The position numbers and the translations under genes were made by a program. Below the pieces are notes generated by a model that was not told the origin of the DNA, ran no database searches, and saw only the letters and a program-made list of their open reading frames with translations. Below are positions 36,745 through 45,946 of a stretch of 64,000 nt of DNA, one piece after another (the stretch's first letter is position 1; each line of letters begins with the position of its first letter). Source of the stretch: Sphaerospermopsis sp. SIO1G1 (GTDB lineage Bacteria > Cyanobacteriota > Cyanobacteriia > Cyanobacteriales > Nostocaceae); NCBI GenBank assembly GCA_010672785.1, contig JAAHFX010000002.1:1180079-1244078 (forward strand). The letters are read 5' to 3'.

Positions 36745-36885
36745 TCTGGATAGAAATTTTGTTGTCAGAATCACAATACCCAGAATTTAAGGACTAACAG
36801 AATACCATTAATAGATTGTTGATATACTTAAAAAACCATCAGCGTCCATCAGCGTTCATCTGCGTTCCCGAAATCCTGATTCAGA

Positions 36886-36918
36886 CAAAAAAAATCCCCG
36901 ACTGTCAAAATCGAGGAT
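36886..36918 (-). terminator. Rho-independent terminator of the choice-of-anchor I gene
   Basis: The arms ATCCCCGA and TCGAGGAT pair around a 9-nt loop and are flanked by A tracts on both sides. On the minus strand the stem is followed by a run of eight or more T's. It sits 22 bp after the stop of the large minus-strand gene. Confidence 0.85.
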
Positions 36919-36939
36919 CAAAAAAAACTATTTAACTAT

Positions 36940-39900
36940 CTATGCTAAAAAAGCAAAATTAGCAGCAGTCAAACTAGAAGTATCAACACCATTTAAAATC
37001 GCAATAGTGTTACTACCAATCATAATTTCATTACCAGTTAAAGTCAGATCATCAAAACCAAAATCAGCACCTTGACTACTAATACCTAATACATCAACTC
37101 CAGCTTCAAAATCAACAATGGTATTAGGTGTATTCAAGAGTGCAGGATTATCACTTAAAATCCAGAATTGATCAATACCTTCACCACCAGCAATGATATT
37201 TCCACCATATTCTCCAACGAAGAATCTATCATCACCTTCACCACCTAAAGCACGACCATCTGCACCTAAGAAGATGGTATCATTTCCAGTACCACCGGAA
37301 ACACGATAACCACTAGCTTCGGTAGCAAAGATGTCATCATCACCACTACCACCAAAAGAGCGATCGCCATCTGCTACATTAATAATATCGTTGTTGCTTC
37401 CTGCAAACACACGATTATTACCTGCACGACTACCAGCAGCATTGGAATCAATCTCATCATTTCCAGCACCGCTGAAAACAATATCTTCTCTACCATCAAA
37501 CTTAACTACACCATTCATGGCAACTCCTGCATAGAGGATATCATCATCAGGAGTACCAACAACTAATTCTGGTTGGGCAATAATGGAGTTAGGAAATTCA
37601 ATGATACCTAATTTTTCAGGAATTGGTGTCTGTGAGAAGTTGATAGTAACAGAACCGTTATCACTATTGGTACTACCAATAATATTGAAGTCGTTATCAT
37701 TGAGAATAGCTAAAGTATTATTATCAACTAAAGCTAAACCTTCTATTTTTTCAACTCCGGTATAACCAATTGCTGCTGCATTAACAATTAAATCTTTGCT
37801 AACTGGATTAATTCCCGCAGTCGCTAATTCTGCTTCACTTAATTGTTCAATGGTTGTATTTGCTGGTAAGGTGAAATTAGCAGGATTATTGATATTAGTT
37901 GCTGACCATAAATCAATTTCATAGATGAGTTTATTAGAACTAATATCACTGCGATCATCTCTTTCAATGACAGCAAATTTACCATTTCCTAAAGAAACTG
38001 CATCACCAATTTTATCAGTTCTCGCACTACCACTACCTGTAATATCATCTAATAAATAGAGATATTCACCAGTTACCTGTCCAGAAACAACATCTAACTC
38101 CACAATTCTTAAATTGCGAGAATTTCTAGAAGTTTGATTTCCATCAACATCAGGATTATCAAGAGCGGTTTGAATGAAAGCATATAACTTATTACCTTCC
38201 AAAGCTGCAGCTTCAAAACCACGATTTCCGCGACGTAAAGCATAAACTTCTGGTAATACTTCAGTTCCAAAAGTTCCCGCTGGTTGATTATCTGCGTCAG
38301 CAGTTCCAATGGGGATAAATCTATCAATTAAAACCCCATCATCATTAAAGTGATAAATAGCAGGACGGTATTCATCCACCATCCAATAATCACCATTGGG
38401 TGCAACTACAATTCCTTCTAAATCTGCACCGAAAGGATCATTGGGTATTGCATTTCCTAAAGCATCAATTCCAAATTCATCAGTGTAACCTGTTCCGGGA
38501 TCTCCTGGTTGTAAATTAGGAAGTCCTGTTAATGGTGTTGTTCCATCTGCACGGAATAATTCTACTCTGTCAGTAATGGTAATTTCACCACTATTTTCAT
38601 TCAGTTCAAACTTAACTATTTCTGGTTGAAAATCAGGTAAAGGAAATGGTCTACCCGCAGCAGAATTACTACCATTAGGACCTCTATCTGGATGGGTGAC
38701 AAAAGTCAGATTTCCGTTGTCTGCAACTCCGGTAAAATACAAACCAGAAAAACCACCCAAGAAAAATTCTTGACCTGTTGCACTAGTTCCTAAAGATGGT
38801 AAATTTTCAAATTCATAAGTAGTTAAACCAGGACTAGTATTAATGTCATAAAAACTGACAGTTTCACTTTCCTCATTAGCAACTGCTAACAGAGGTTGAC
38901 CATTAGGACTATCTTCAGCGGAAATGAATTTTAAACCTTCCGGTGCAATATCAGTTTCGGTTCTTGCATACTGTACAAATTCTGGTGCTGCTGGGTTACT
39001 TAAATCATAAACTAAGACACCACCACCAGCACGTTCTAAACCTATAAATCCGTAAGTTACACCATCAATAACACCTATTTCTACACTTTCTGGTTCTGCA
39101 CCTTTGTTATCAGAACGGTTGTCAAATTCACTAGCAGAACCATCATTTGCATTGAATAAATCAGGTGTGAGTAAGGAGGTAATTTGACCTATTTGATCTC
39201 CACTATCAAAAACTAATGCTCCTGCACTACTCCAAATGGAAAAAGAACGCGCACCGTAAGCATAAAGTTGATCAAAATCTTCGTCTCCGTCTGTATCTCC
39301 CAGAGTGGTAGTAATGTTAAGACGACCAAGATTTTCATCTGCTTGTAATGTTGCAGCATCAGGAAAAGCATTAGGATCTAAAGTGACATCTTTAATTCTT
39401 GCTTCTTCATTAAAAATATCACCTTCTTCATCATTTGGTGGAGGGAAAATACCATCATCGGTAGGACGTAAACGAGCATCCCCTTCATTTGCAGTGATAT
39501 AATAGGTGTTACCATCAACTTCAAAAGAGTCTATTCCATCGGGTTGATACATCCCGAAAATAGGCCAGTTTTGAATATTAATTGCACCATCTCTATCACT
39601 TGCATCTAAACCATTTCCAGGTAAACTGTGGTCTTTAAAACCTAAAGGAACAACATTGGAAATAGTTCCATTGGCAATATCAACAACTGCAACTGCGTTA
39701 TTTTCTTGAAGTGTGACAAAAGCAGTTTGACTATCAGGAGAAACTGCAATATATTCCGGTTCTAAATCTTGTGCAACTGTAGCATTAGGTCCAAAAATTC
39801 TCACTCCTGCTGATTTTAAGTCATCTATTTGATCATTAAATGCAGTGAAGTTAGCAGTAATGACATTGCTACTATTTAAACTAGAAATATCTCCAGAAAC

Positions 39901-40365
39901 ATCAATAATACTAACTGAACCTTCCGGATCAACTGTATAATCTTCGTTAGGTTCTCCTTCATTAGCAACTAATAATTTACTACCATCAGGAGTGAAGGTA
40001 ATCATATCAGGTAAAGCACCCACTTCTACTTCTGAAAGTTGGGTTAAAGTGGAAGCATCAAAGAAAATAACTTTACCAGGAGCAGTGATATCATTAGCGG
40101 AAACTGCAACAGCAAAAATACTATTTTCTGTATCTGTTCCTGGTCTAACTGCTACACTTTGAATACCCTCTCCAAAGCTAGAAATATCAATGTTACTAAC
40201 TACTGTAGGGTTACTAGGATTAGATGCGTCAATAACTTGTAAAGTGGGTTGATCGTTTAATACTCCTGTTACAAATAAACGATTAGTCTTAGGATCAAAA
40301 TCAGCTATTTCTGCACCATTTAAATTGACAGTACCGATATTTTGTAGTTGAATTGAAGTTGCCAT
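36940..40365 (-). CDS. Choice-of-anchor I / phytase-like / RTX protein
   Basis: A 1141-residue secreted protein with three parts. Residues 1 to about 520 form a beta-propeller of choice-of-anchor I type (FDPKTNRLFVTG, LPDMITFTPDGSKLLVANEGEPNEDY, YYITANEGDAR). Residues from about 525 to 945 resemble the esterase-like/phytase-like family (LGGFSGLYF, FVTHPDRGPN, VAPNGDYWMVDEYRPAIYHF). The tail (about 955-1141) has RTX-type repeats (GNDEIDSNAAGSRAGNNRV, GGEGDDRF). There is no N-terminal signal peptide, so the C-terminal repeats would direct type I export. It may hydrolyse phosphate esters outside the cell; catalytic residues cannot be assigned here. Confidence 0.85.
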   Translation of the reverse strand: MATSIQLQNIGTVNLNGAEIADFDPKTNRLFVTGVLNDQPTLQVIDASNPSNPTVVSNIDISSFGEGIQSVAVRPGTDTENSIFAVAVSANDITAPGKVIFFDASTLTQLSEVEVGALPDMITFTPDGSKLLVANEGEPNEDYTVDPEGSVSIIDVSGDISSLNSSNVITANFTAFNDQIDDLKSAGVRIFGPNATVAQDLEPEYIAVSPDSQTAFVTLQENNAVAVVDIANGTISNVVPLGFKDHSLPGNGLDASDRDGAINIQNWPIFGMYQPDGIDSFEVDGNTYYITANEGDARLRPTDDGIFPPPNDEEGDIFNEEARIKDVTLDPNAFPDAATLQADENLGRLNITTTLGDTDGDEDFDQLYAYGARSFSIWSSAGALVFDSGDQIGQITSLLTPDLFNANDGSASEFDNRSDNKGAEPESVEIGVIDGVTYGFIGLERAGGGVLVYDLSNPAAPEFVQYARTETDIAPEGLKFISAEDSPNGQPLLAVANEESETVSFYDINTSPGLTTYEFENLPSLGTSATGQEFFLGGFSGLYFTGVADNGNLTFVTHPDRGPNGSNSAAGRPFPLPDFQPEIVKFELNENSGEITITDRVELFRADGTTPLTGLPNLQPGDPGTGYTDEFGIDALGNAIPNDPFGADLEGIVVAPNGDYWMVDEYRPAIYHFNDDGVLIDRFIPIGTADADNQPAGTFGTEVLPEVYALRRGNRGFEAAALEGNKLYAFIQTALDNPDVDGNQTSRNSRNLRIVELDVVSGQVTGEYLYLLDDITGSGSARTDKIGDAVSLGNGKFAVIERDDRSDISSNKLIYEIDLWSATNINNPANFTLPANTTIEQLSEAELATAGINPVSKDLIVNAAAIGYTGVEKIEGLALVDNNTLAILNDNDFNIIGSTNSDNGSVTINFSQTPIPEKLGIIEFPNSIIAQPELVVGTPDDDILYAGVAMNGVVKFDGREDIVFSGAGNDEIDSNAAGSRAGNNRVFAGSNNDIINVADGDRSFGGSGDDDIFATEASGYRVSGGTGNDTIFLGADGRALGGEGDDRFFVGEYGGNIIAGGEGIDQFWILSDNPALLNTPNTIVDFEAGVDVLGISSQGADFGFDDLTLTGNEIMIGSNTIAILNGVDTSSLTAANFAFLA

Positions 40366-40574
40366 TTTTAAATTTTTAGTTACATTTTGGCTAGTAGTTT
40401 TAGCAGTCTCAAGTAACGACTACTGCCAAAAACCTATAACAGTTAGGTTAAAGAATAAATAAGAAAAGGTTAAAAAGAGAACAAAATAAGTATATTGCTA
40501 GTGATCAATTAGCAAAATATATATAAGTAGGGTTCTCTGAAAAGGAATAATACCGATGCACCCGGAAACGATAT

Positions 40575-40702
40575 CAGTTATCAGTTATCAGTTATCAGTT
40601 ATCAGTTATCAGTTATCAGTTATCAGTTATCAGTTTTTACTGTTCCCCGTTCCCTATCCCCTATTCCCTAGTCTCCACAGATCAGTTTTTGCTGCAAACC
40701 CT
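40575..40702. repeat. Heptamer array followed by a MITE family B end
   Basis: About nine AGTTATC heptamers (40575-40635), then a short CCCTATTCCCT stretch, and then TAGTCTCCACAGATC...GCTGCAAACCCT (40668-40702), one end of MITE family B. It lies in the 461-bp gap between the giant gene and msrB. Confidence 0.9.
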
Positions 40703-40826
40703 AATTATGCAAACATAACAAATATGCGATCGCATCAGAGATTAGTAAGACAGTATATTTGAGTGGTTCGGAAATTTATATAGCAATAATCCTGTACTGA
40801 TTTGAAAAATAGCCAATAATAGATAT

Positions 40827-41321
40827 ATGGACAAACGTCATTTTTTACAAATTGGTGCTGTATTACTCGGTACTGCCTTTTTTTCACGTTATATCAATGG
40901 GAGTTCAGAAACTATGGCATCTGCGGATACTAAGTTTGAAGTTACTAAAACTGAAGCGGAATGGAAGTCCATTTTAACACCAGATCAGTTCCAGGTGTTA
41001 CGGAAACATGGTACAGAACGCGCCCATACCAGCCCTTTGGATAAAACTTATGAGCCTGGTACTTATGTCTGTGCAGGTTGTGGACAGGCTTTGTTTACCT
41101 CTGACACTAAATACAACAGTGGTACTGGTTGGCCTAGCTTTTTTACACCTATTGAGGGTGCAATTGGTACTACTGTAGATCGTTCTTTATTCATGACTAG
41201 AACTGAAGTTCATTGTAGCCGTTGCGGTGGGCATTTAGGTCACGTTTTCAATGATGGCCCCAAACCCACCGGTTTACGTTACTGCATGAACGGTGTTTCC
41301 TTGAAGTTTGAACCAGCTTAA
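40827..41321 (+). CDS. msrB: Peptide-methionine (R)-S-oxide reductase
   Basis: A 164-residue enzyme reducing the R-epimer of methionine sulfoxide. The catalytic cysteine is Cys153 in RYCMNGVSL; the zinc site is C82/C85 (CAGC) and C130/C133 (CSRC); active-site histidines lie in GGHLGHVFNDG. The first 30 residues (MDKRHFLQIGAVLLGTAFF) form a hydrophobic signal or anchor, so this copy probably works outside the cytoplasm. The gene is monocistronic. The catalytic part is complete. Confidence 0.94.
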   Translation: MDKRHFLQIGAVLLGTAFFSRYINGSSETMASADTKFEVTKTEAEWKSILTPDQFQVLRKHGTERAHTSPLDKTYEPGTYVCAGCGQALFTSDTKYNSGTGWPSFFTPIEGAIGTTVDRSLFMTRTEVHCSRCGGHLGHVFNDGPKPTGLRYCMNGVSLKFEPA

Positions 41322-41463
41322 TTTGATGGGGTAATGGGGAGTTAGGATAGCAAGGTTGATACCAATGCTAACCCCCATACCTTAAAAACTGCTGTCATTC
41401 AATTTGAGATTTTGAGTAAGTAATTTTAGACTCAATCTGAAATCTAAAATTTTTGTCGTTACA

Positions 41464-42402
41464 CTAACTTTCAGGATCACAATCTGGCACACCTTCTTGA
41501 AATACCCGACTAGCCAAAATATCTGCTGCTTCAATGGTAATTAAATCTTGTTTATTTAATTTTTTACCACTACTTAATAAACGATTAGCTTGACGTAAAC
41601 GCGCCCTATCTATAGCATTACGAACACTGCGAGCATTAGCAAAATGGGGCATTATCTTCCGTCTAATTAAATATTCACGGAACGCCTCTTCTGCATCTTT
41701 ACTAAAAGAATAGTTTTGTGATTTGACAATAGATTGACCAATGATCATTAAATTATCAACACTGTAATCATTAAATTCAATATGTAAACCAATCCGAGAA
41801 TTCATTCCGGGATTACTATGGAAGAATTTTTCCATTTCATTTTTATAACCAGCCAGAATTACTACTAAATCATCTCGCTGATTTTCCATTACTTGCATTA
41901 AAATTTCAATTGCTTCTAAACCAAAATCACCAGGATGATCTGGACGGTATAAAGTGTAAGCTTCATCAACTAATAAAACTCCACCCATTGCATTATTTAA
42001 AACTTCCCTAGTTTTGGGTGCAGTTTGTCCAATACCTTGGCCAACTAAGTCATCTCTTGTTACCAAAATTACGTTTTCTTTACGGATATATTCTAAACGA
42101 TAAAGAATTTCTGCCATCCGCATCGCAACAGTTGTTTTACCCATACCCGGATTGCCAAGAAAGGTCATGTGTAAACTAGGCGCACCAGCATCTAAACCTA
42201 AACTTTTGCGGATACGATCAACCAATAATAAAGCCGCCATTTCTCTGATTTTATTTTTGACGGACTTTAAACCTACCAATTCCTGATCAAGCTTATCAAG
42301 GATTTCTTGTACTTGAGATTCCTGAAAAGCAGACTCTAAATCAATTTCCTGATTTTCAGTAGCTAGGTTAACAGTGGTTTTTTCTAATACTTGTTCATTC
42401 AT
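41464..42402 (-). CDS. CbbX-like AAA+ ATPase
   Basis: A 312-residue AAA+ protein. Walker A is GNPGMGKTT at about 82-90, Walker B is VLLVDEAYTL at about 142-150, and a sensor/arginine-finger region reads FHSNPGMNSRIGLHIEF. It resembles CbbX/CfxQ, the activase of red-type Rubisco, and SpoVK-like ATPases. The ATG at 42402 is used: it has AGGTGA just upstream, while an earlier in-frame start at 42501 would add 33 residues of no family likeness. No cbb gene is in the window. Its client is unknown. Confidence 0.85.
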   Translation of the reverse strand: MNEQVLEKTTVNLATENQEIDLESAFQESQVQEILDKLDQELVGLKSVKNKIREMAALLLVDRIRKSLGLDAGAPSLHMTFLGNPGMGKTTVAMRMAEILYRLEYIRKENVILVTRDDLVGQGIGQTAPKTREVLNNAMGGVLLVDEAYTLYRPDHPGDFGLEAIEILMQVMENQRDDLVVILAGYKNEMEKFFHSNPGMNSRIGLHIEFNDYSVDNLMIIGQSIVKSQNYSFSKDAEEAFREYLIRRKIMPHFANARSVRNAIDRARLRQANRLLSSGKKLNKQDLITIEAADILASRVFQEGVPDCDPES

Positions 42403-42801
42403 GACTATCACCTGTAGCAATGATTTTGATGATAGCGTTAAATTACGAAATATAAAAGAATGTAATTTTAATATGTCCGATATATATTTCTTTATTATCA
42501 ATTCCTGAACTTAACCATAAACAAAAATTAATGCTATTTTTACTGAAAAGCATTATTATCAAAGGGTTTCAGGCATTATGTAATTTTAGTTTAATCATAA
42601 AATAGAGGGTTTAGCAGTGCTAAACCCCTACCGGAACTAATATACAGTTAATTGCAAGTGTATGAGTAAATCCTCAGAAATAGAACTTTTGTGGAATGAG
42701 CATACATTCGACAAGCTAAGTACAAGCATTACCATTATTAAATGTAATTCACTAATATAAATTTGCCGTATTAGTTTTTAGTGAATTAGCATAAGTAGCA
42801 T
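42403..42801. other. Intergenic with a palindrome at 42607-42627
   Basis: GGGTTTAGCAGTGCTAAACCC is a nearly perfect palindrome. On the minus strand it stands downstream of the three-gene LLM operon and could end it, though only a weak T run (TCTATTTTA) follows. The rest shows no gene. Confidence 0.5.
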
Positions 42802-43173
42802 TTACATCCAGTCTCGATAAGCTGTAATTTCGTTCACACCTATTTCAAAAGGCATTCCTTTGCCAAAAGGTGGATAAACTCTGACTTTTGCATCTGTAGT
42901 GAATGTTTCTAAACCTTTACCTAATTGGGGAATATTACTGACTATATGCCAGTAAGATACTATATCTGGAGCATCAATAATTAACAATAATGAATTACCA
43001 TTTTTGGTAACATACCAATGACAGTTAGATAATAAGCTTTGGGTAATGCGATCGCAAGCATAATAAAAACATCTACCAATGGACTGTTCTAATTCCATTT
43101 GTAACATTCCGTCCTGTTTTGTTACCTCTGCTGGAGGTAAATCATCAGGGGGAAGCAAAGGAGATTTAGACAT
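42802..43173 (-). CDS. Unknown protein, last gene of the LLM operon
   Basis: A 123-residue protein with no recognised domain. It contains RCFYYACDRITQSLLSNCHWYVTKNGNSLLLII and a final YPPFGKGMPFEIGVNEITAYRDWM. The N-terminus is proline-rich and probably flexible. Its start overlaps the LLM gene stop by 8 bp, typical of a co-translated pair. No signal peptide or transmembrane segment. It could assist or modulate the oxidoreductase. Confidence 0.65.
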   Translation of the reverse strand: MSKSPLLPPDDLPPAEVTKQDGMLQMELEQSIGRCFYYACDRITQSLLSNCHWYVTKNGNSLLLIIDAPDIVSYWHIVSNIPQLGKGLETFTTDAKVRVYPPFGKGMPFEIGVNEITAYRDWM

Positions 43174-44167
43174 AATTTCTTACCTCTTGGTTGTAACGCT
43201 GCAAACTCTCAATATTTTTTTGCAGAGATAAAGATGAGGGTTTGAGTGTTATTGTACTGAGATTTAATTCGTCCTGAAATTTTTTGATTCTATCACGGCA
43301 GGTTTGAACATCCCCAATAATCGAATTTTCCAGCAAATAGTCTACTTCATAACAGATATTTGTGGAATTATAAGATTTCTGGGGATGAGGACTGTTCTGC
43401 ATAATTTGAGTGGAATTAGCAATCATTTTTTGGCTGAATTTTTGAATGAAAGGTAAGGCCTCTTTTATCGCCTCATCATCGGTTTCACCCACAAAACAAA
43501 ATCTTGCTAATAGAAATTTATCTGCACCACTATTATTAATTTCTCGATATTTGCTGAGGGTATTTTTCAATCTGGTTAATGCAAATGGTGGCCCCCCCAT
43601 TAAACCAAAAGAATTTTCCGCAGCATATCGAATTACATCATCATCACCACTGGCAATATACACAGGAATTGGTGTTTGTAGTGATTGAGGATAAACTGAT
43701 AAGTTCTCACATTGATAGAATTGTCCACTAAATGATACTTCAGTTTCATATAATAGCTTTTGAATCAATGCGATCGCCTCTAACATTCTCCCACGGGAAT
43801 CTTTCATTGATACCCCAAAATGTTGATTTTGTTGGGGAAAAGGACCCCCCTTCGCTACCCCAAACATTAATCTTCCACTACAAAGATTATCCAATGTGGC
43901 AATATCTTCTGCTACCCGAATGGGATTATAAAAAGGCAATAAAACTGCCCCCGTTCCTAACCGAATAGTAGAAGTTACACCCGCTAAATGTGCCATTAAA
44001 AGTAACATTGACGGGCTAAGATTGGATTGATTAAAATGATGCTCACTCACCCAGGCTTCTTCAAAACCTAAATTCTCTGCCTGTTTGACAAGTAAAACTT
44101 GTTCAAAAATAGCTCGACGAGCATCTTGGTGATGATTTTCGTAATTGCAGAAAAGTCCTGTTTTCAT
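43166..44167 (-). CDS. LLM-class flavin-dependent oxidoreductase
   Basis: A 333-residue luciferase-like monooxygenase of the bacterial bioluminescence/F420-FMN fold. AENLGFEEAWVSEHHFNQSNL carries the EHHF motif at 42-45; RLGTGAVLLPFYNPIRVAEDIATLDNLCSGR is the flavin-binding barrel region. Related enzymes oxidise small substrates with reduced flavin and oxygen. The gene lies between two unknown small genes (11 bp after one, overlapping the other), so they probably form one unit. Substrate unknown. Confidence 0.88.
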   Translation of the reverse strand: MKTGLFCNYENHHQDARRAIFEQVLLVKQAENLGFEEAWVSEHHFNQSNLSPSMLLLMAHLAGVTSTIRLGTGAVLLPFYNPIRVAEDIATLDNLCSGRLMFGVAKGGPFPQQNQHFGVSMKDSRGRMLEAIALIQKLLYETEVSFSGQFYQCENLSVYPQSLQTPIPVYIASGDDDVIRYAAENSFGLMGGPPFALTRLKNTLSKYREINNSGADKFLLARFCFVGETDDEAIKEALPFIQKFSQKMIANSTQIMQNSPHPQKSYNSTNICYEVDYLLENSIIGDVQTCRDRIKKFQDELNLSTITLKPSSLSLQKNIESLQRYNQEVRNYV

Positions 44168-44177
44168 GTGTTATCTT

Positions 44178-44513
44178 TTATGCCGAAACTAACTGCAATT
44201 CTAACCAAAGACGCGGTTCAGATTGTCTAAGTTTAGAAAGAGGATCACGCAATAATTTTTTAGCATTTACGCAAACTACTTGAATAAGTCCCATATTTTC
44301 TGCCACTTCTCTGAATAAATGTTTATTCGCTTGCAATAGCGGCAGAATATCATCAGAACAATAAATACCTATATATTGGAATTTTTGAGCAGGTTGCCCC
44401 CAAAAGGAGGTAATCACTTTCACATGACAGTTAGCCAATACTTCCCCAAGGTCAGGGTAATAATGATCTACTATTCTTGTGAATTCTTGAGCTAGGATAT
44501 CTTCAGCAATCAT
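44178..44513 (-). CDS. Unknown protein, first gene of the LLM operon
   Basis: A 111-residue protein with no recognised domain. It begins MIAEDILAQEFTRIVDHYYPDLGEVLANCHVKVITSFWGQ and ends in KLRQSEPRLWLELQLVSA; the alternation of helix and strand suggests a small alpha/beta fold. It is 10 bp upstream of the LLM gene on the same strand. No transmembrane segment. Confidence 0.65.
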   Translation of the reverse strand: MIAEDILAQEFTRIVDHYYPDLGEVLANCHVKVITSFWGQPAQKFQYIGIYCSDDILPLLQANKHLFREVAENMGLIQVVCVNAKKLLRDPLSKLRQSEPRLWLELQLVSA

Positions 44514-44796
44514 TTGACTGATCTTTCTGTAGCGTCCATTACTACTTTTCAGTATAGCATATTTTTGTCAATTAAACATGACAATTAGGCAGCGATATAT
44601 AAATAAAATCTTAATTTTTAGGTGAGTATTTAGGGCGGACAGGGTGATGGGATAATAGGGTGATGTGGTGAAATATATTAATACATAACTCATCATAAAA
44701 AGAGGCGTACTTGAACAGTATCACCTCTAAGATAATGACCATCTATAATTAATTAAAAACCTGGAAAATTTCTATAATTCTATAACCATTCAGCTT

Positions 44797-44902
44797 GTAA
44801 CTGTTAACTGATAACTGTTAACTGATAACTGATAATTGATAATTGACAACTGATAAATGATAACTGATAACTGATAACTGATAACTGACAACTGATAACT
44901 GA
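44797..44902. repeat. Heptamer array (TGATAACT) touching a gene end
   Basis: About 15 units of TGATAACTG, TGTTAACTG, TGACAACTG and TGATAATTG. It ends one base before the stop codon of the next minus-strand gene at 44904. Confidence 0.95.
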
Positions 44903-44903
44903 T

Positions 44904-45215
44904 TTACCTAGAATTGCGTTCAGCAACTAAAACATCAGCCAAAATATTCGGTAAATTCTTTAAATCCAAATATCCTTCCGAACCAGAAATGGGTGACATA
45001 AATGTATAATTAGGGTCACAAGCTCCTGTATCATAAACTTGGATAAACCATCGATCAGGAAAACCTTCAATTCCTAATTCAACAATATACCAATATTCAC
45101 CCATTAATCGAGCATTAATAATCGTAAACCAATCGCGATAACTCTCAGAAATATTCCAATCAGCGAGCAGGAATTCTAAAGCTATTTGTGCAGCATCAGT
45201 AGAAGTCAATAACAT
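44904..45215 (-). CDS. Unknown small protein
   Basis: A 103-residue protein, MLLTSTDAAQIALEFLLADWNI..., rich in aromatic residues (RLMGEYWYIVELGIEGFPDRWFIQVYD). No family recognised. It starts 2 bp after the 87-residue gene and is probably co-transcribed with it. Its stop abuts the heptamer array. Confidence 0.6.
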   Translation of the reverse strand: MLLTSTDAAQIALEFLLADWNISESYRDWFTIINARLMGEYWYIVELGIEGFPDRWFIQVYDTGACDPNYTFMSPISGSEGYLDLKNLPNILADVLVAERNSR

Positions 45216-45217
45216 GA

Positions 45218-45481
45218 TTACTCCTGAGTTGCAACCTCATTAGAAAGATCAGGATATAAACCTAATTGTTTAGCTAATTCTTTAGCAATAAAAAATAAAA
45301 ACTGAGCGCCATCTTGGTTTCCTTCATGGGCAAACATAGTGCCTACTTGTAGCATTGTATGTATTAATCCAGAGTCAATTAATTCAGGTTGAGATTCTAA
45401 AACTTCTGGTTCTTGACCATTGGGACATCTCAACAGTTCATCAATTAAATTATAATACTGATTTTGGCGTTCTTCTGACAT
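45218..45481 (-). CDS. Small protein with a cyanobacterial CHAT-associated motif
   Basis: An 87-residue protein. The segment YYNLIDELLRCPNGQEPEVLESQPELIDSGLIHTMLQVGTMFA resembles a short helical N-terminal segment found in many cyanobacterial TPR/CHAT proteins (LxxLLxCPNGEEPxIL). Here it stands alone. It lies 36 bp after a membrane protein gene and 2 bp before the next gene. Function unknown. Confidence 0.6.
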   Translation of the reverse strand: MSEERQNQYYNLIDELLRCPNGQEPEVLESQPELIDSGLIHTMLQVGTMFAHEGNQDGAQFLFFIAKELAKQLGLYPDLSNEVATQE

Positions 45482-45517
45482 GGTAATCTATTTTATGGTG
45501 AAAAAGAAAACTGAAAT

Positions 45518-45946
45518 TTACTGTTCTATACTCTGTTTCCAAAGCCTTTCTAACATTTCTACTTGTGCTTTAAAAACAGCAGCACGATGGAGAAGATATC
45601 TATCGTAAGCAATCACCCCAAAGCCAATTAAAATAGGTATAGATAAAACAAACCATTTAAAAATTGTCAAAATTTTATATTGTTTGACAATTATTTTTAT
45701 TTGGGCAAAAAAATTATGTGGTGATAATTTATTTTCAACTGTAAACTGAAGAGAATTTATACTTGTTGGTTGAGGAGCTAAAAATTCAGAACTTTGATTA
45801 ATCTTAGTAATTTGACAAGATAAATTCTGTGTCTTAACTAACTCTATATGTTTTTGCCAAACTAAATTAAAGACAATCATTCCTGGGGCAAGTACAGCTA
45901 GAGTAACTATACTAACTGTGAGGAGATTTAAAATTTTGAATTTCAT
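45518..45946 (-). CDS. Two-span membrane protein
   Basis: A 142-residue protein with an N-terminal hydrophobic segment (about 8-28: LLTVSIVTLAVLAPGMIVF) and a second one near residues 94-112 (FVLSIPILIGFGVIAYD). A polar loop lies between and a charged tail follows (AQVEMLERLWKQSIEQ). The topology suggests an external loop. It probably starts the three-gene unit with the two small proteins downstream. No family recognised. Confidence 0.6.
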   Translation of the reverse strand: MKFKILNLLTVSIVTLAVLAPGMIVFNLVWQKHIELVKTQNLSCQITKINQSSEFLAPQPTSINSLQFTVENKLSPHNFFAQIKIIVKQYKILTIFKWFVLSIPILIGFGVIAYDRYLLHRAAVFKAQVEMLERLWKQSIEQ

